From Oscillospiraceae bacterium (GTDB lineage Bacteria > Bacillota > Clostridia > Oscillospirales > Ruminococcaceae), in the NCBI GenBank assembly GCA_017394565.1, contig JAFPXW010000265.1, forward strand, positions 1 to 25,669: a stretch of DNA of 25,669 nt, written 5' to 3'. This document shows, piece after piece, positions 7,688 to 15,370 of this stretch. How positions within the stretch are numbered: position 1 is the stretch's first letter; every line of letters begins with the position of its first letter. Below the pieces are notes generated by a model. The model saw nothing but the letters and a program-made list of their open reading frames with translations. It ran no database searches and had not been told where the DNA came from. Both the position numbers and the translations under genes were made by a program.

Positions 7688-9979
7688 ATGATTCTGATCC
7701 CGATCCTGTGCTTTGCGGTGATGCTTTACCTGCTCTGGAAATTTTCAGGCGGCAAAAAAGTCGGAAAAAAGGCACTGTTCTGGCGAGAGGGCTTGATGGT
7801 GACGTGCGGTGCGGTCACGCTGTTCTGCACACTATGCACAGTGCTGCGGCATTTCGCATCGAACGCCAGCGGAAACCTTCCGATCCCTGTGATGATCGCA
7901 GTGAGTGTGATCCCACTGGGCTGGCTTCTGGTCAAAGAATTTGCAAAAAATCCCAAACTGACGCGATTTCTGAAAGTACTGTCCATCGCATCCGTCGTGA
8001 TCCTGCTCGCGGAGTGCTGCGTGTTCAACGCCAGGAGTTTCACGACGCATCAAACGGTATTTGCAGATCCGACGATTTCCTACGATGGAAAAGTCACGGA
8101 AACAGATGAAGGCTATCAGCTTGACGGCAATTCCCAGCTGTATCTCAGAGGCGTGCATCCGGACACGCGCGGTATCATCATTGATGTCGAGCGTGAAAAA
8201 GAGCGCCATACGCTGCCGTACTGCGTGACAGTGGGACTGGAGGATGACAATTTTTCCGAGGAATACGTCAATGTGCAGACGCGGTTCTCGTCGGGACTGA
8301 AAGACAGCCTTCAGCTCACCATCCTGCCGTATGGACAGATCCACGCGATCCGGCTGGATTTCGGGGATGTGCATTCGCCCCTGACGGTGACGGGCATCCA
8401 TTGTGTCAAGCGCCTGCCGTTTGCCTTCAATTCGCTTCGTTTCTGGCTATTGCTTGGCTTGACGGCACTGGTGGCGGCGATCGTGATCTTCGGGTGGTAC
8501 CGCATCCGCTATTCACAGAAAAATCCGGTCCATCTGGCACTCGTGGCGGTCATGATCGCAGTGAGCATTGGCGGGACCTGGATCGTGAAGGAACCCGACC
8601 TCAAGGGCTGGGAGTACAAGGATTCTGCCGGAACGAACGATCCGTTTGCGATGACGTTCGATGCGTGGCAGAAGGGGCAGGTTTGGCTGGACACCGATGT
8701 GGATCCGAAACTGGAGGACATCGAGAACGTGTATGTCCGCGCACAGCGTGACAAGAGCGATGCTTCCTCGCATTGGGATTATGCCTATTATCAGGGAAAA
8801 TATTACGTTTACTTCGGTGTTGCGCCGGTGGTGACATACTACTATCCCTACTACTTCCTGACAGGAAAGCTGCCGACTGTCCACATGGCAACGTACTGGT
8901 TCGGCACCTGGGCGGTGCTGTTCCTGAGCCTGACACTGCTTGCGATGGTGAGAATATTCTGCCGCCGTCCGAACCTGCTGCTGCTCCTGCTGTCACTGCC
9001 GGTCGCACCGGTTGTTGGCGGCATCTACTGGGCGATGAACACCGGCGGCTACTATATGACACCGATCGCAGCCGGGATGTGCTTCCTCTATCTGAGCCTT
9101 TGGACGGGGCTGACGGCTTGCACCTTGCGAAAGCTTTGGGTGCGTGCGGTGCTGCTGTTCGTCAGCGGAACGGCGCTGGCGCTGAGTGTGGCATCCCGTC
9201 CGCCGATCGCGCTGGCAGGTGTGATCCTGATTCCGTTCTTCGTAGGCATCCTGCTCGACAAGCGCCGGAAGCTCCAACCGAAACTCTTGCAGGCGGCTTG
9301 CTTTGTCGTGCCGGTCATGCTGGGCGCGGCGGGGATCATGTGGTACAATCATGCAAGATTCGGCTCTGTGACGGACTTCGGTGCAGCCTATCAGCTGACC
9401 GTCAGCAATGTCAATGCGAACAAGCTGCGGCTGTCCGATTTCTGGGGAGCGATGTACACCTACTTCGGAGGACAGACGCGGCCGCGGGCAAGCTTCCCGT
9501 ATTTCGAGCCGCAGTGGGGCAATCTGTACGCGCTGTCGCACTATGTTTACGCCGAAGGGACTGTGGGCTGGCTGCGCTATCCGATGGTACTCGGTTCGAT
9601 CCTGTGCCTGCCGGTAGTGCTCCGCCGGAAGGGAACAGCACATCTGCGCACGACGGACAAACAGCGGAAAACCGTGATGGTGCTGTGTATTCTGATGTCG
9701 CTTCTGCTTGCATGGATGGATTATTCGATGGGCGGCTCGAACCAGCGGTATCTGTATGATTTTGCATCGCTGCTCCTGTGCATGAGCATCCCTGTCCTGC
9801 TTTTGATGAACCGGAACAGTGCGAAGCATCGGTATTTTTACACGCTGACGTGTCTGGCACTGGCGGCATCGTGGTGCCTGGAATGGCTCCTGCTGCTCGA
9901 AAACCATGACAGCGGACTTTGCCGCCGCTGCCCGGAGCTCTACAGCACCGTGGAGCGATTGGTGATGTTCTGGAACTGA
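7688..9979 (+). CDS. Large polytopic membrane protein, GT-C-like layout, function unknown
   Basis: 763 aa from the ATG at 7688. AAAGGA lies 9 nt upstream of it, and the promoter at 7622-7650 rules out the longer frame. About 16 hydrophobic segments are visible. Four N-terminal helices are followed by an extracytoplasmic domain of ~120 residues that looks beta-rich (SYDGKVTETDEGYQLDG through LDFGDVHSPLTVTGIHC). Two more helices, a loop holding YYQGKYYVYFGVAPV, and about ten further helices complete it. Alternating helices and outer loops with aromatic/acidic motifs recall GT-C membrane glycosyltransferases, and similar anonymous proteins occur in related Clostridia. I cannot see the conserved DxD/ExD motif clearly enough to assign transferase activity. 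The gene stands alone between its own promoter and a hairpin terminator. Confidence 0.8.
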   Translation: MILIPILCFAVMLYLLWKFSGGKKVGKKALFWREGLMVTCGAVTLFCTLCTVLRHFASNASGNLPIPVMIAVSVIPLGWLLVKEFAKNPKLTRFLKVLSIASVVILLAECCVFNARSFTTHQTVFADPTISYDGKVTETDEGYQLDGNSQLYLRGVHPDTRGIIIDVEREKERHTLPYCVTVGLEDDNFSEEYVNVQTRFSSGLKDSLQLTILPYGQIHAIRLDFGDVHSPLTVTGIHCVKRLPFAFNSLRFWLLLGLTALVAAIVIFGWYRIRYSQKNPVHLALVAVMIAVSIGGTWIVKEPDLKGWEYKDSAGTNDPFAMTFDAWQKGQVWLDTDVDPKLEDIENVYVRAQRDKSDASSHWDYAYYQGKYYVYFGVAPVVTYYYPYYFLTGKLPTVHMATYWFGTWAVLFLSLTLLAMVRIFCRRPNLLLLLLSLPVAPVVGGIYWAMNTGGYYMTPIAAGMCFLYLSLWTGLTACTLRKLWVRAVLLFVSGTALALSVASRPPIALAGVILIPFFVGILLDKRRKLQPKLLQAACFVVPVMLGAAGIMWYNHARFGSVTDFGAAYQLTVSNVNANKLRLSDFWGAMYTYFGGQTRPRASFPYFEPQWGNLYALSHYVYAEGTVGWLRYPMVLGSILCLPVVLRRKGTAHLRTTDKQRKTVMVLCILMSLLLAWMDYSMGGSNQRYLYDFASLLLCMSIPVLLLMNRNSAKHRYFYTLTCLALAASWCLEWLLLLENHDSGLCRRCPELYSTVERLVMFWN

Positions 9980-10012
9980 AAATAGTGATGAATGTTATGC
10001 AATAACCAAAAC

Positions 10013-10057
10013 AAACGCCGCAGCGAAAGAGAAAACTTTCTTAGCTGCGGCGTTTCA
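10013..10057 (+). terminator. Hairpin terminator of the membrane protein gene
   Basis: AAACGCCGCAGC (10013-10024) pairs with GCTGCGGCGTTT (10044-10055), and inner GAAAG/CTTTC extends it. The T-tract is short, so it may depend on the strong stem. Confidence 0.6.
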
Positions 10058-10071
10058 TGTGACTGCACACG

Positions 10072-10105
10072 AAAAATCCCCTCGCACGGAAGTCCATGCG
10101 AGGGG
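10072..10105 (-). terminator. Intrinsic terminator of mscL
   Basis: CCCCTCGCA (10078-10086) / TGCGAGGGG (10097-10105) with a 10-nt loop. On the minus strand it is followed by ATTTTTC, just after the mscL stop. Confidence 0.85.
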
Positions 10106-10122
10106 CGTTACTGATGTCAGAA

Positions 10123-10596
10123 TTACTTGTCGTTCTGCGCCTTGAGCAGGTCGCGGATCTCGCCGAGAAGGAGTTCCTCCTTGGTCGGCTCGGGAGCAGG
10201 AGCTTCTTCCTCTGCCTTCTTCTTGCCGAGGCTCATGGCACTGTTCACAGCCTTGATGATGATGAACAGGATCAGCGCGATGATGAGGAAGTTTACAACT
10301 GCGGAGATGAATGCACCGTATGTAAACTCTACACCGCCTACAGCCCAGGAACCAGCGGATACGATGATGTTACCCTCCTCGTCCTTCTGAGCGCCGCCGG
10401 TCACCAGTCCGATCAGGGGATTGATGAAGCTGCCGGTCAGTGCAGTCACGATGTTCTGGAATGCGCCGCCGATGATAACACCGATCGCCATATCCATGAC
10501 ATTACCCTTGAGTGCGAACTCCTTGAATTCCTTCAGGAAGCCGCCTGCCTTGCCAGCTGCTGCCTTTGCAGTGTCCTTTGCCTTGTCGTTTGCCAT
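10123..10596 (-). CDS. mscL: Large-conductance mechanosensitive channel MscL
   Basis: 157 aa. The channel forms a homopentamer in the cytoplasmic membrane that opens under high membrane tension to release solutes on osmotic downshock. Signature: FKEFALKGNVMDMAIGVIIGGAF (amphipathic N-terminus and TM1, with the pore-lining glycines), then NPLIG, a periplasmic loop (GGAQKDEEGNI), TM2 (FISAVVNFLIIALILFIIIK) and the conserved C-terminal helix EELLLGEIRDLLKAQN. It has about 20 extra Lys/Ala-rich residues before the usual start. The ATG at 10596 has AAGGAGG 11 nt upstream, and the longer open frame has no such site. It lies downstream of the zinc-ribbon gene on the same strand with a 129-bp gap full of hairpins and no clear promoter, so it may be cotranscribed. 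Confidence 0.95.
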   Translation of the reverse strand: MANDKAKDTAKAAAGKAGGFLKEFKEFALKGNVMDMAIGVIIGGAFQNIVTALTGSFINPLIGLVTGGAQKDEEGNIIVSAGSWAVGGVEFTYGAFISAVVNFLIIALILFIIIKAVNSAMSLGKKKAEEEAPAPEPTKEELLLGEIRDLLKAQNDK

Positions 10597-10622
10597 TTTC
10601 CCATTTTCCTCCTTATAACTTC

Positions 10623-10714
10623 CAGCTGACCGCACTGAGAAAAGTGCGCAGCTGCCCTTAAAATGTTCCGGAAATGCCATATTTCCGGTGATACTCAACA
10701 GGAGAGACCTCCTG
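10623..10714 (-). other. Cluster of three inverted repeats in the zinc-ribbon/mscL gap
   Basis: Three hairpins follow one another: CAGGAG/CTCCTG (10699-10714, 4-nt loop), CCGGAAAT/ATTTCCGG (10668-10688, 5-nt loop) and AGCTG..CGCACT/AGTGCGCAGCT (10624-10653). None has a good T-tract on the minus strand. They could be a weak terminator for the zinc-ribbon gene, an mRNA processing or stability element, or an mscL leader structure. Confidence 0.5.
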
Positions 10715-10725
10715 CCATACCCTGA

Positions 10726-12156
10726 TTACTGCGGAAACTGGTTCTTGCCGGTGAGGACGGATTCCACATCAATGTTAGAAATATCCATCTCCTCACGGGA
10801 AGCCGCCTTCATGGTGCGTGTGGAACGCTTGCCGGCGGTAGCCTGCTGCTTTGCAAGATGCGCTGCAAGCTGCTCGTCGTCCATGCTGTCCAGCTCCGCT
10901 ACATTGATCGTGCCGCGCGGTGTACGCGGTTTATCATTGAAGAAGTCATCCGGCGATACAATGGTCGCAGGTTTCTTCTGTGCAGGCTTCTTTTTGGAAG
11001 CTGCTTTGTCGATTTTTTCAGTTTTCTCCGGCTTTTCGGGCTTTGCAGCCTTTTTCTCCGGCTTTTCGGCAGCAGGTGCAACCGCCTTCCTGGGTGCCTT
11101 GGGAGCGGTCGGTGCCGGCGCTTCCTCATCGCGGATGTTCGTGATCTCGTTCGCGCCGATGCTGATCGAGAACACGGCCGCAGAGGGCGCGGTTCCCTCG
11201 CTCATGGAATAATTCTTCGGCGCATCGCTGAAGATGCGGTCAAGGAGCGCTTTTTCGTCCGGAACCTCCGGTTTTGCCTGCTCCTCATCCTCGATGAGGG
11301 AGTCTGCATTGATCGGGATGTCATTGCTCGAGGCGATCACGGCCTGACGCTCCTCGAAGTCCGTCTGCGGCTCCTGCAGGGCAGCTTGTGCCGGCTGAGG
11401 GACCGGCGCAGCTTCCGTCATCTGCACCTGCTCCTGCTGCAATTCGATGACAGCTTCCGGCTGCGGATACATCTGCTGCATCATGGGCTGCACAGGCTGT
11501 GCAGCCGGCATTCCCTGCATATTGGGCATGACCATGGGCATTGCGACCATATTATACAGCGGATTGCCATAAGTATCATAGCCCATGAACTGCGGCACCA
11601 TCTGCATATAGACCGGATTGCCGGCAGCGTCGTAGCCGGCAAACTGCGGCATTCCGTACATCTGCGGCATTCCGTAAACCATCTGCGGCATCCCGTAGGG
11701 CTGCTGCGGCATGGAACCCATCTCGGCAGGGTTCTGTGCAGGCTGGACCGGCTGCGGCGGGACGGCACCCATCATCTGGGGCATATTCGGCATCATACCG
11801 CCCTGCACCGGCGCCACGCCCTGCGCGGGCATGATCGGCGGCACGGGCATCCCGGCAACGCCCATCTGCGGCATTCCATTCATCACAGGCTGAGCCATCT
11901 GCTGCATCGCAGGCTGTTGTTGTGGAGCAGACGGCACCGGCTGTACCGGAGCTGCCTGCGGCGTGGGATTCTCGCGCTTGGGAGCCGGTTCAGGGGACGG
12001 AGATTCTGAACGTACCAGCTCGTCGGCACGGGACACGCCGGTTTTTTCTGATTTGGCGAAGAATCCCTGCTTCGATCCTTTCAGCGGATAACCGCAGTAC
12101 ACACAGAACGAAAGCTTATCGTTATCCAATTCTTTTCCGCAATGCGAACACATCAT
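10726..12156 (-). CDS. Zinc-ribbon protein with long Met/Pro/Gln-rich disordered region
   Basis: 476 aa from the ATG at 12156 (an adjacent ATG at 12153 is equally possible). Residues 3-21 form a short zinc ribbon, CSHC then CVYC. From ~45 to ~320 the protein is low-complexity and rich in Pro, Gln and Met. It contains GMPQM-type repeats and two copies of a G-Y-D-x-x-G-N-P-x-Y unit (GYDAAGNPVYMQM and GYDTYGNPLYNMV). An acidic section follows, then a Lys/Ala/Pro-rich stretch (~375-430), and the end (DDFFNDKPRTPRGTINVAELDSMDDEQLAAHLAKQQ) looks helical. There is no signal peptide or transmembrane helix, so it is probably cytoplasmic. I recognise no family beyond the zinc ribbon. It has its own promoter and a ~170-nt structured leader, which implies regulation. 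Confidence 0.82.
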   Translation of the reverse strand: MMCSHCGKELDNDKLSFCVYCGYPLKGSKQGFFAKSEKTGVSRADELVRSESPSPEPAPKRENPTPQAAPVQPVPSAPQQQPAMQQMAQPVMNGMPQMGVAGMPVPPIMPAQGVAPVQGGMMPNMPQMMGAVPPQPVQPAQNPAEMGSMPQQPYGMPQMVYGMPQMYGMPQFAGYDAAGNPVYMQMVPQFMGYDTYGNPLYNMVAMPMVMPNMQGMPAAQPVQPMMQQMYPQPEAVIELQQEQVQMTEAAPVPQPAQAALQEPQTDFEERQAVIASSNDIPINADSLIEDEEQAKPEVPDEKALLDRIFSDAPKNYSMSEGTAPSAAVFSISIGANEITNIRDEEAPAPTAPKAPRKAVAPAAEKPEKKAAKPEKPEKTEKIDKAASKKKPAQKKPATIVSPDDFFNDKPRTPRGTINVAELDSMDDEQLAAHLAKQQATAGKRSTRTMKAASREEMDISNIDVESVLTGKNQFPQ

Positions 12157-12182
12157 AACGATCACCAATCCCTTAACACGGC

Positions 12183-12265
12183 TCGGTTCTATCATATAAG
12201 AACCAGTTGCGAATGATTTTTCTGATATCTGCCTGAACTTTTGCAGTCTGTTCACAGACTCGCAA
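12183..12265 (-). promoter_or_regulatory. Structured 5' leader of the zinc-ribbon gene
   Basis: Within the ~170-nt leader are two hairpins: TTGCAGTCTG / CAGACTcGCAA (12241-12265, TTCA loop) and GGTTCT / AGAACC (12185-12204, 8-nt loop). No known riboswitch or T-box consensus is recognisable. Confidence 0.4.
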
Positions 12266-12333
12266 CACACTCAGACATCAAAACCGGACAAAACCGCTGT
12301 GCAATTTCACGAAAACGTTTCAGCACAGTATAC

Positions 12334-12362
12334 ATTATACCATAGAACGCTTCCAGATGCAA
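12334..12362 (-). promoter_or_regulatory. Sigma-A promoter of the zinc-ribbon gene
   Basis: Minus strand TTGCAT (12362-12357), 17-bp spacer, TATAAT (12339-12334) with TGg before it. The transcript should start near 12327, giving a leader of ~170 nt. Confidence 0.82.
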
Positions 12363-12375
12363 GCGGATTGTCGCA

Positions 12376-12410
12376 CTTTGTACAAAGAAAACAGCGGATT
12401 TGTGCAAATC
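12376..12410. promoter_or_regulatory. Paired TTTGTRCAAA palindromes, candidate operator
   Basis: CTTTGTACAAAG (12376-12387) and GATTTGTGCAAATC (12397-12410) share the core TTTGTRCAAA. Their centres are 22 bp apart, two helical turns. They sit 14-48 bp upstream of the -35 of the zinc-ribbon gene, and a half-site GTACAAA follows at 12411. The spacing suggests a dimeric regulator bound cooperatively; the protein is unknown. Confidence 0.45.
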
Positions 12411-12446
12411 GTACAAAACTGATAGAATTATCCTGTGAGTTGATTT

Positions 12447-13550
12447 TTACTGCTCAGCGACTTCGGATGTCTCCGGATCCTGCGCAATATCGGCATCCGG
12501 AGTGATTTCCTCTGCGTTATCGGGTGTCTCCTCCGGGATGTCCTCGCCGAGGGAAATGTCACCTGTTTCGGCAGCTACCACAAAACCGCCGTTGTTGGTG
12601 CCGGAAATGGTGTAGGCCATGCCGGACGGAACGGAGACCATCGTGGAATCGAAGCCCTCATCTGCCGGATAGTAATACACTTCCCAGAGCTTGCCGTCGG
12701 TGTCAGTCACCATGAGATGCTCACCGTCGAAGGGGTAGGCATCCTTCAGGAGCTGGAGGTATTCCTCCAGGACGAGATCGCTCTGCATCATATAGGCAGC
12801 ATGGGGCTTGCCGACATAGCGGTAGTGCCACGGCTCGTACTTGATATCGGTGATGTCCTGCTTGCCGTCAGGGTAGCGCAGCACGATGCCATAGTCGGCA
12901 CAATGCTCGTCGATCCACGCATAGATGCCGGTGCCGTCGTATTCCGCATCGCCGTAGAGGTCGAGGTCGATGCCCAGACCGGTCTGATGCTCGCTGAAGC
13001 CCGGCTTTGCGACGCGGTCGGAATACTCCAGACCGGTCTCTGCGAGATCCTGATCGTAGAGCTGCTGCTGCAGCTCCTGCGAACGATAGCCGGACACCAC
13101 GACGATATTGTCATCGCCGGTGGCAGCATTGAAATCATTGAGCATCGCGATGATGGCGTCTGCGAACGGCTCCTGCACGAGCAGGTCGGAGTCGCGCACG
13201 CTGAAGCTCTTGGGATCCTCCTGCTGGGCGGCTTCGAGAAGCTCCATCTTGTGGTTGTAGAGACTTACCAGTCCCTCCTCGCCGGTCTGGCAGGGGATGG
13301 TGTTATTGACTAAGATCAGCGGTCCGGAATTGACCTCGGAATTCATGACCTCGACGGAATCATAGCGGTTCTCCGGCTCGGCTTCGGTCGCCTCAGTGGG
13401 CTCCGGTACATAATAGGTGGTCGTCTGGTCGATCTTGACAGCGCGTGTACCGACATAGGCACATCCGGCACCGACTGCTGCGATCAGCAGGATGGACAGG
13501 ACGATATCCAGCGCACGTCCACCGCCGCTGCGTTCATTTTCTCTGCTCAT
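12447..13550 (-). CDS. VanY-like D-alanyl-D-alanine carboxypeptidase (peptidase M15)
   Basis: 367 aa. The N-terminus has a single membrane anchor (ALDIVLSILLIAAVGAGCAYVG, residues ~13-34), so the enzyme faces the cell wall. The M15 VanY domain covers about residues 120-275. It has SGYRSQELQQQLY, the zinc-ligand stretch FSEHQTGLGIDLDL (His and Asp) and EPWHYRYVG (second His plus neighbour), all in the family order. It is expected to trim D-Ala from peptidoglycan stem peptides as a zinc enzyme. An extra beta-rich segment and an acidic, low-complexity tail (SLGEDIPEETPDNAEE onward) follow. The ATG at 13550 has GGAG about 11 nt upstream. The gene diverges from the GHL10 lipoprotein, and a MITE-like element lies in its presumed leader. 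No terminator is evident after its stop. Confidence 0.9.
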   Translation of the reverse strand: MSRENERSGGGRALDIVLSILLIAAVGAGCAYVGTRAVKIDQTTTYYVPEPTEATEAEPENRYDSVEVMNSEVNSGPLILVNNTIPCQTGEEGLVSLYNHKMELLEAAQQEDPKSFSVRDSDLLVQEPFADAIIAMLNDFNAATGDDNIVVVSGYRSQELQQQLYDQDLAETGLEYSDRVAKPGFSEHQTGLGIDLDLYGDAEYDGTGIYAWIDEHCADYGIVLRYPDGKQDITDIKYEPWHYRYVGKPHAAYMMQSDLVLEEYLQLLKDAYPFDGEHLMVTDTDGKLWEVYYYPADEGFDSTMVSVPSGMAYTISGTNNGGFVVAAETGDISLGEDIPEETPDNAEEITPDADIAQDPETSEVAEQ

Positions 13551-13602
13551 TGGGGTTCACTCCATTCTTTTGACAGCGGCTTATCCGCTGTACCTTTCAT
13601 AG

Positions 13603-13776
13603 GGCAACACCGCACAAAGACCGCCTGACGGCTCAGCACATCATCTGCCCCCCATCTTTTCCGTCATCTTGCACAGTTCCTCCTAGCGATACATACAGTA
13701 TCGCGTCGTCGTCACTGAACAATCTGACGAAAAATCTGCGGCGCATCTGACGCGCTGTCCTTTGTGCGGTATTGCC
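13603..13776. mobile_element. MITE-like element with 17-bp terminal inverted repeats
   Basis: GGCAACACCGCACAAAG (13603-13619) is the inverted copy of GGCAATACCGCACAAAG (reverse strand of 13760-13776), with one mismatch in 17. Both ends are flanked by the direct repeat ATAG (13599-13602 and 13777-13780), as expected for a 4-bp target duplication. The 174-bp interior holds no convincing gene. The small size, terminal repeats and flanking duplication fit a non-autonomous element; the mobilising transposase is not in the window. Confidence 0.75.
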
Positions 13777-13833
13777 ATAGATCTTTTTCTTTGTCAGCGA
13801 TCCATATATTGCGTCTTTTTACTGACCTATCTT

Positions 13834-13862
13834 ATTATAGCATACTCCTTGAAAAAAAGAAA
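13834..13862 (-). promoter_or_regulatory. Candidate promoter of the VanY-like gene
   Basis: Minus strand TATAAT (13839-13834) with TGc before it matches the extended -10 seen elsewhere in this window. The -35 at 17 bp (TTTCTT) is poor. The transcript would run through the MITE-like element before reaching the start at 13550 (leader of ~277 nt). Confidence 0.5.
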
Positions 13863-13876
13863 GGCTTTTTTACACT
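13849..13876 (+). promoter_or_regulatory. Candidate promoter of the GHL10 lipoprotein gene
   Basis: TTGAAA (13849-13854), 16-bp spacer, TACACT (13871-13876). It overlaps the candidate divergent promoter of the VanY-like gene, so the two may compete. Confidence 0.4.
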
Positions 13877-13940
13877 TTTTTTATGTCCGCATATTGAACG
13901 GGCGCTCCGCATAGGATATACCGAAAGGAAGGGATGCCTC

Positions 13941-15173
13941 ATGCGAAGGATCATGCTCCTGTCGGCGGTGCTGCTGTTGGCGCTCACGGGGTGCAAAAAC
14001 AAGGAAAACAGCCATTATTGGCAGCCGGATAACAGCCATATCATGCCGTTTCTGGATGCGGACGAGCTTACGGATGAACAGCCGGACACCATCCGTGCTG
14101 TATGGATCCCGGTGATGCAGTACGCGGACTGGATGACCGGAAAACCGGAAAACGATTTCAGACAGGCGGTTTCGGAGGCGTTTGAAAATTGCCGGAAATT
14201 GGGGCTGAATACGGTCTTTGTCCATGTGCGGGCATATGGGGATGCGTATTATGATTCGGCATTGTTCCCGAAGGGCGCGTACCTGACGGATGACTACGAT
14301 CCGCTGGCGGTCATGACGGAGGAAGCCCACGCGAAGGGGCTTGCGGTCCATGCGTGGATCAACCCTCTGCGCTGCCAGACACCGGAACATTTGGCGGCTC
14401 TGGACAAGCACTATGTGCTGCGCCAATGGTATGCCGATGACGAAATGAACGGCACCCGCATGGTCTGTGTGGACGGTCGCTATTGGCTGGATCCGGCGTA
14501 TCCGGAGGTCCGGCAGCTGGTCGCGGACGGCGTGACGGAAATTCTGGATGCTTACGATGTGGACGGCATCCACATCGACGATTATTTTTACCCGACGCAG
14601 GATGCGGCGTTTGATGCGAAAGCGTTTGCGGAAAGCGGTGCATCCGATCTGGCGGCGTTCCGGCGTGAGAACTGCTCACAGATGGTCAGGAAGCTTTACG
14701 ACACGGTGAAAGCCCACGATCCGGCGTGCATTTTCAGCATCAGTCCGCAGGGCAACATTCGTTCCGATCTGGAAAGCCAATATGCCGATGTGGAGACCTG
14801 GTCGCGTGAAGCCGGCTACTGCGACTGGATGGTGCCGCAGCTTTACTATGGGTTCCAAAACAGCACCTGCCCGTTTTCTGAGACGTTGGCGGATTGGCAG
14901 GAACTTGCGGATTCTGCAAAGCTGGTCATCGGGCTTGCGGCCTACAAGGTCGGGGCGGAGGATCCGTGGGCAGGGAACGGCGTGTGGGAATGGACCGCGG
15001 ACACGCAGGTCTTATCCTCCGAAACGGCGCTGGTGCTGGAGGAAAAAACTCTCGCAGGCGTGGCATTTTACAGCTATGCATCGCTGTTTACGCCGGAACC
15101 GGATGCGGATTCCCTCATGCAGACGGAACGTGCGCGTATACAGGATATGCTCCTATCAGACGAGGATTCGTGA
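13941..15173 (+). CDS. Family 10-like glycosyl hydrolase lipoprotein (GHL10 / DUF187)
   Basis: 410 aa from the ATG at 13941, with AAGGAAGGG just upstream; the open frame before it lacks a ribosome site. The first 18 residues are a lipoprotein signal with lipobox L-T-G-C (Cys18), so the protein is tethered to the outer face of the membrane. The domain at ~45-370 is the GHL10 (PF02638, YngK-like) TIM-barrel: IRAVWIPVMQYADWM, LGLNTVFVHVRAYGDAYYDS, AKGLAVHAWINPLR, and DVDGIHIDDYFYP with its paired acidic residues near 207-213. A natural substrate is not established for most of this family; peptidoglycan or other glycans are possible. Its divergent partner is a peptidoglycan carboxypeptidase, which loosely supports a wall-related role. 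No clear terminator follows. Confidence 0.9.
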   Translation: MRRIMLLSAVLLLALTGCKNKENSHYWQPDNSHIMPFLDADELTDEQPDTIRAVWIPVMQYADWMTGKPENDFRQAVSEAFENCRKLGLNTVFVHVRAYGDAYYDSALFPKGAYLTDDYDPLAVMTEEAHAKGLAVHAWINPLRCQTPEHLAALDKHYVLRQWYADDEMNGTRMVCVDGRYWLDPAYPEVRQLVADGVTEILDAYDVDGIHIDDYFYPTQDAAFDAKAFAESGASDLAAFRRENCSQMVRKLYDTVKAHDPACIFSISPQGNIRSDLESQYADVETWSREAGYCDWMVPQLYYGFQNSTCPFSETLADWQELADSAKLVIGLAAYKVGAEDPWAGNGVWEWTADTQVLSSETALVLEEKTLAGVAFYSYASLFTPEPDADSLMQTERARIQDMLLSDEDS

Positions 15174-15264
15174 AAGCTTGCCCCAATCAGTAAAAAGAAT
15201 TTGGTAGAAATGTACAGAACCTGAACTGTAGATTGTATGTTTATCACAAAAAATCGGGAAACGC

Positions 15265-15293
15265 TTGCAGTTTTTGAGCATATGTGCTATAAT
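15265..15293 (+). promoter_or_regulatory. Sigma-A promoter of the zinc-ribbon/Sel1-like gene
   Basis: TTGCAG (15265-15270), 17-bp spacer, TATAAT (15288-15293) with TGc before it. AAGGAG at 15355-15360 serves the ATG at 15371. Confidence 0.85.
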
Positions 15294-15370
15294 GGTAAGG
15301 TATTATTAATATCCGGATGCGGGGGGAATTTGCGTCTGCATCCTTTGAAAGATGAAGGAGTAAACAGAAA

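Noticed and set aside
10858..12009. 383-aa His/Arg/Leu-rich plus-strand frame
   Set aside because: Shadow of the Met/Pro/Gln-rich region of the zinc-ribbon protein; no ribosome site.
12157..12333. Riboswitch or T-box in the zinc-ribbon leader
   Set aside because: Hairpins are present, but I see no conserved core of a known class and no terminator/antiterminator pair.
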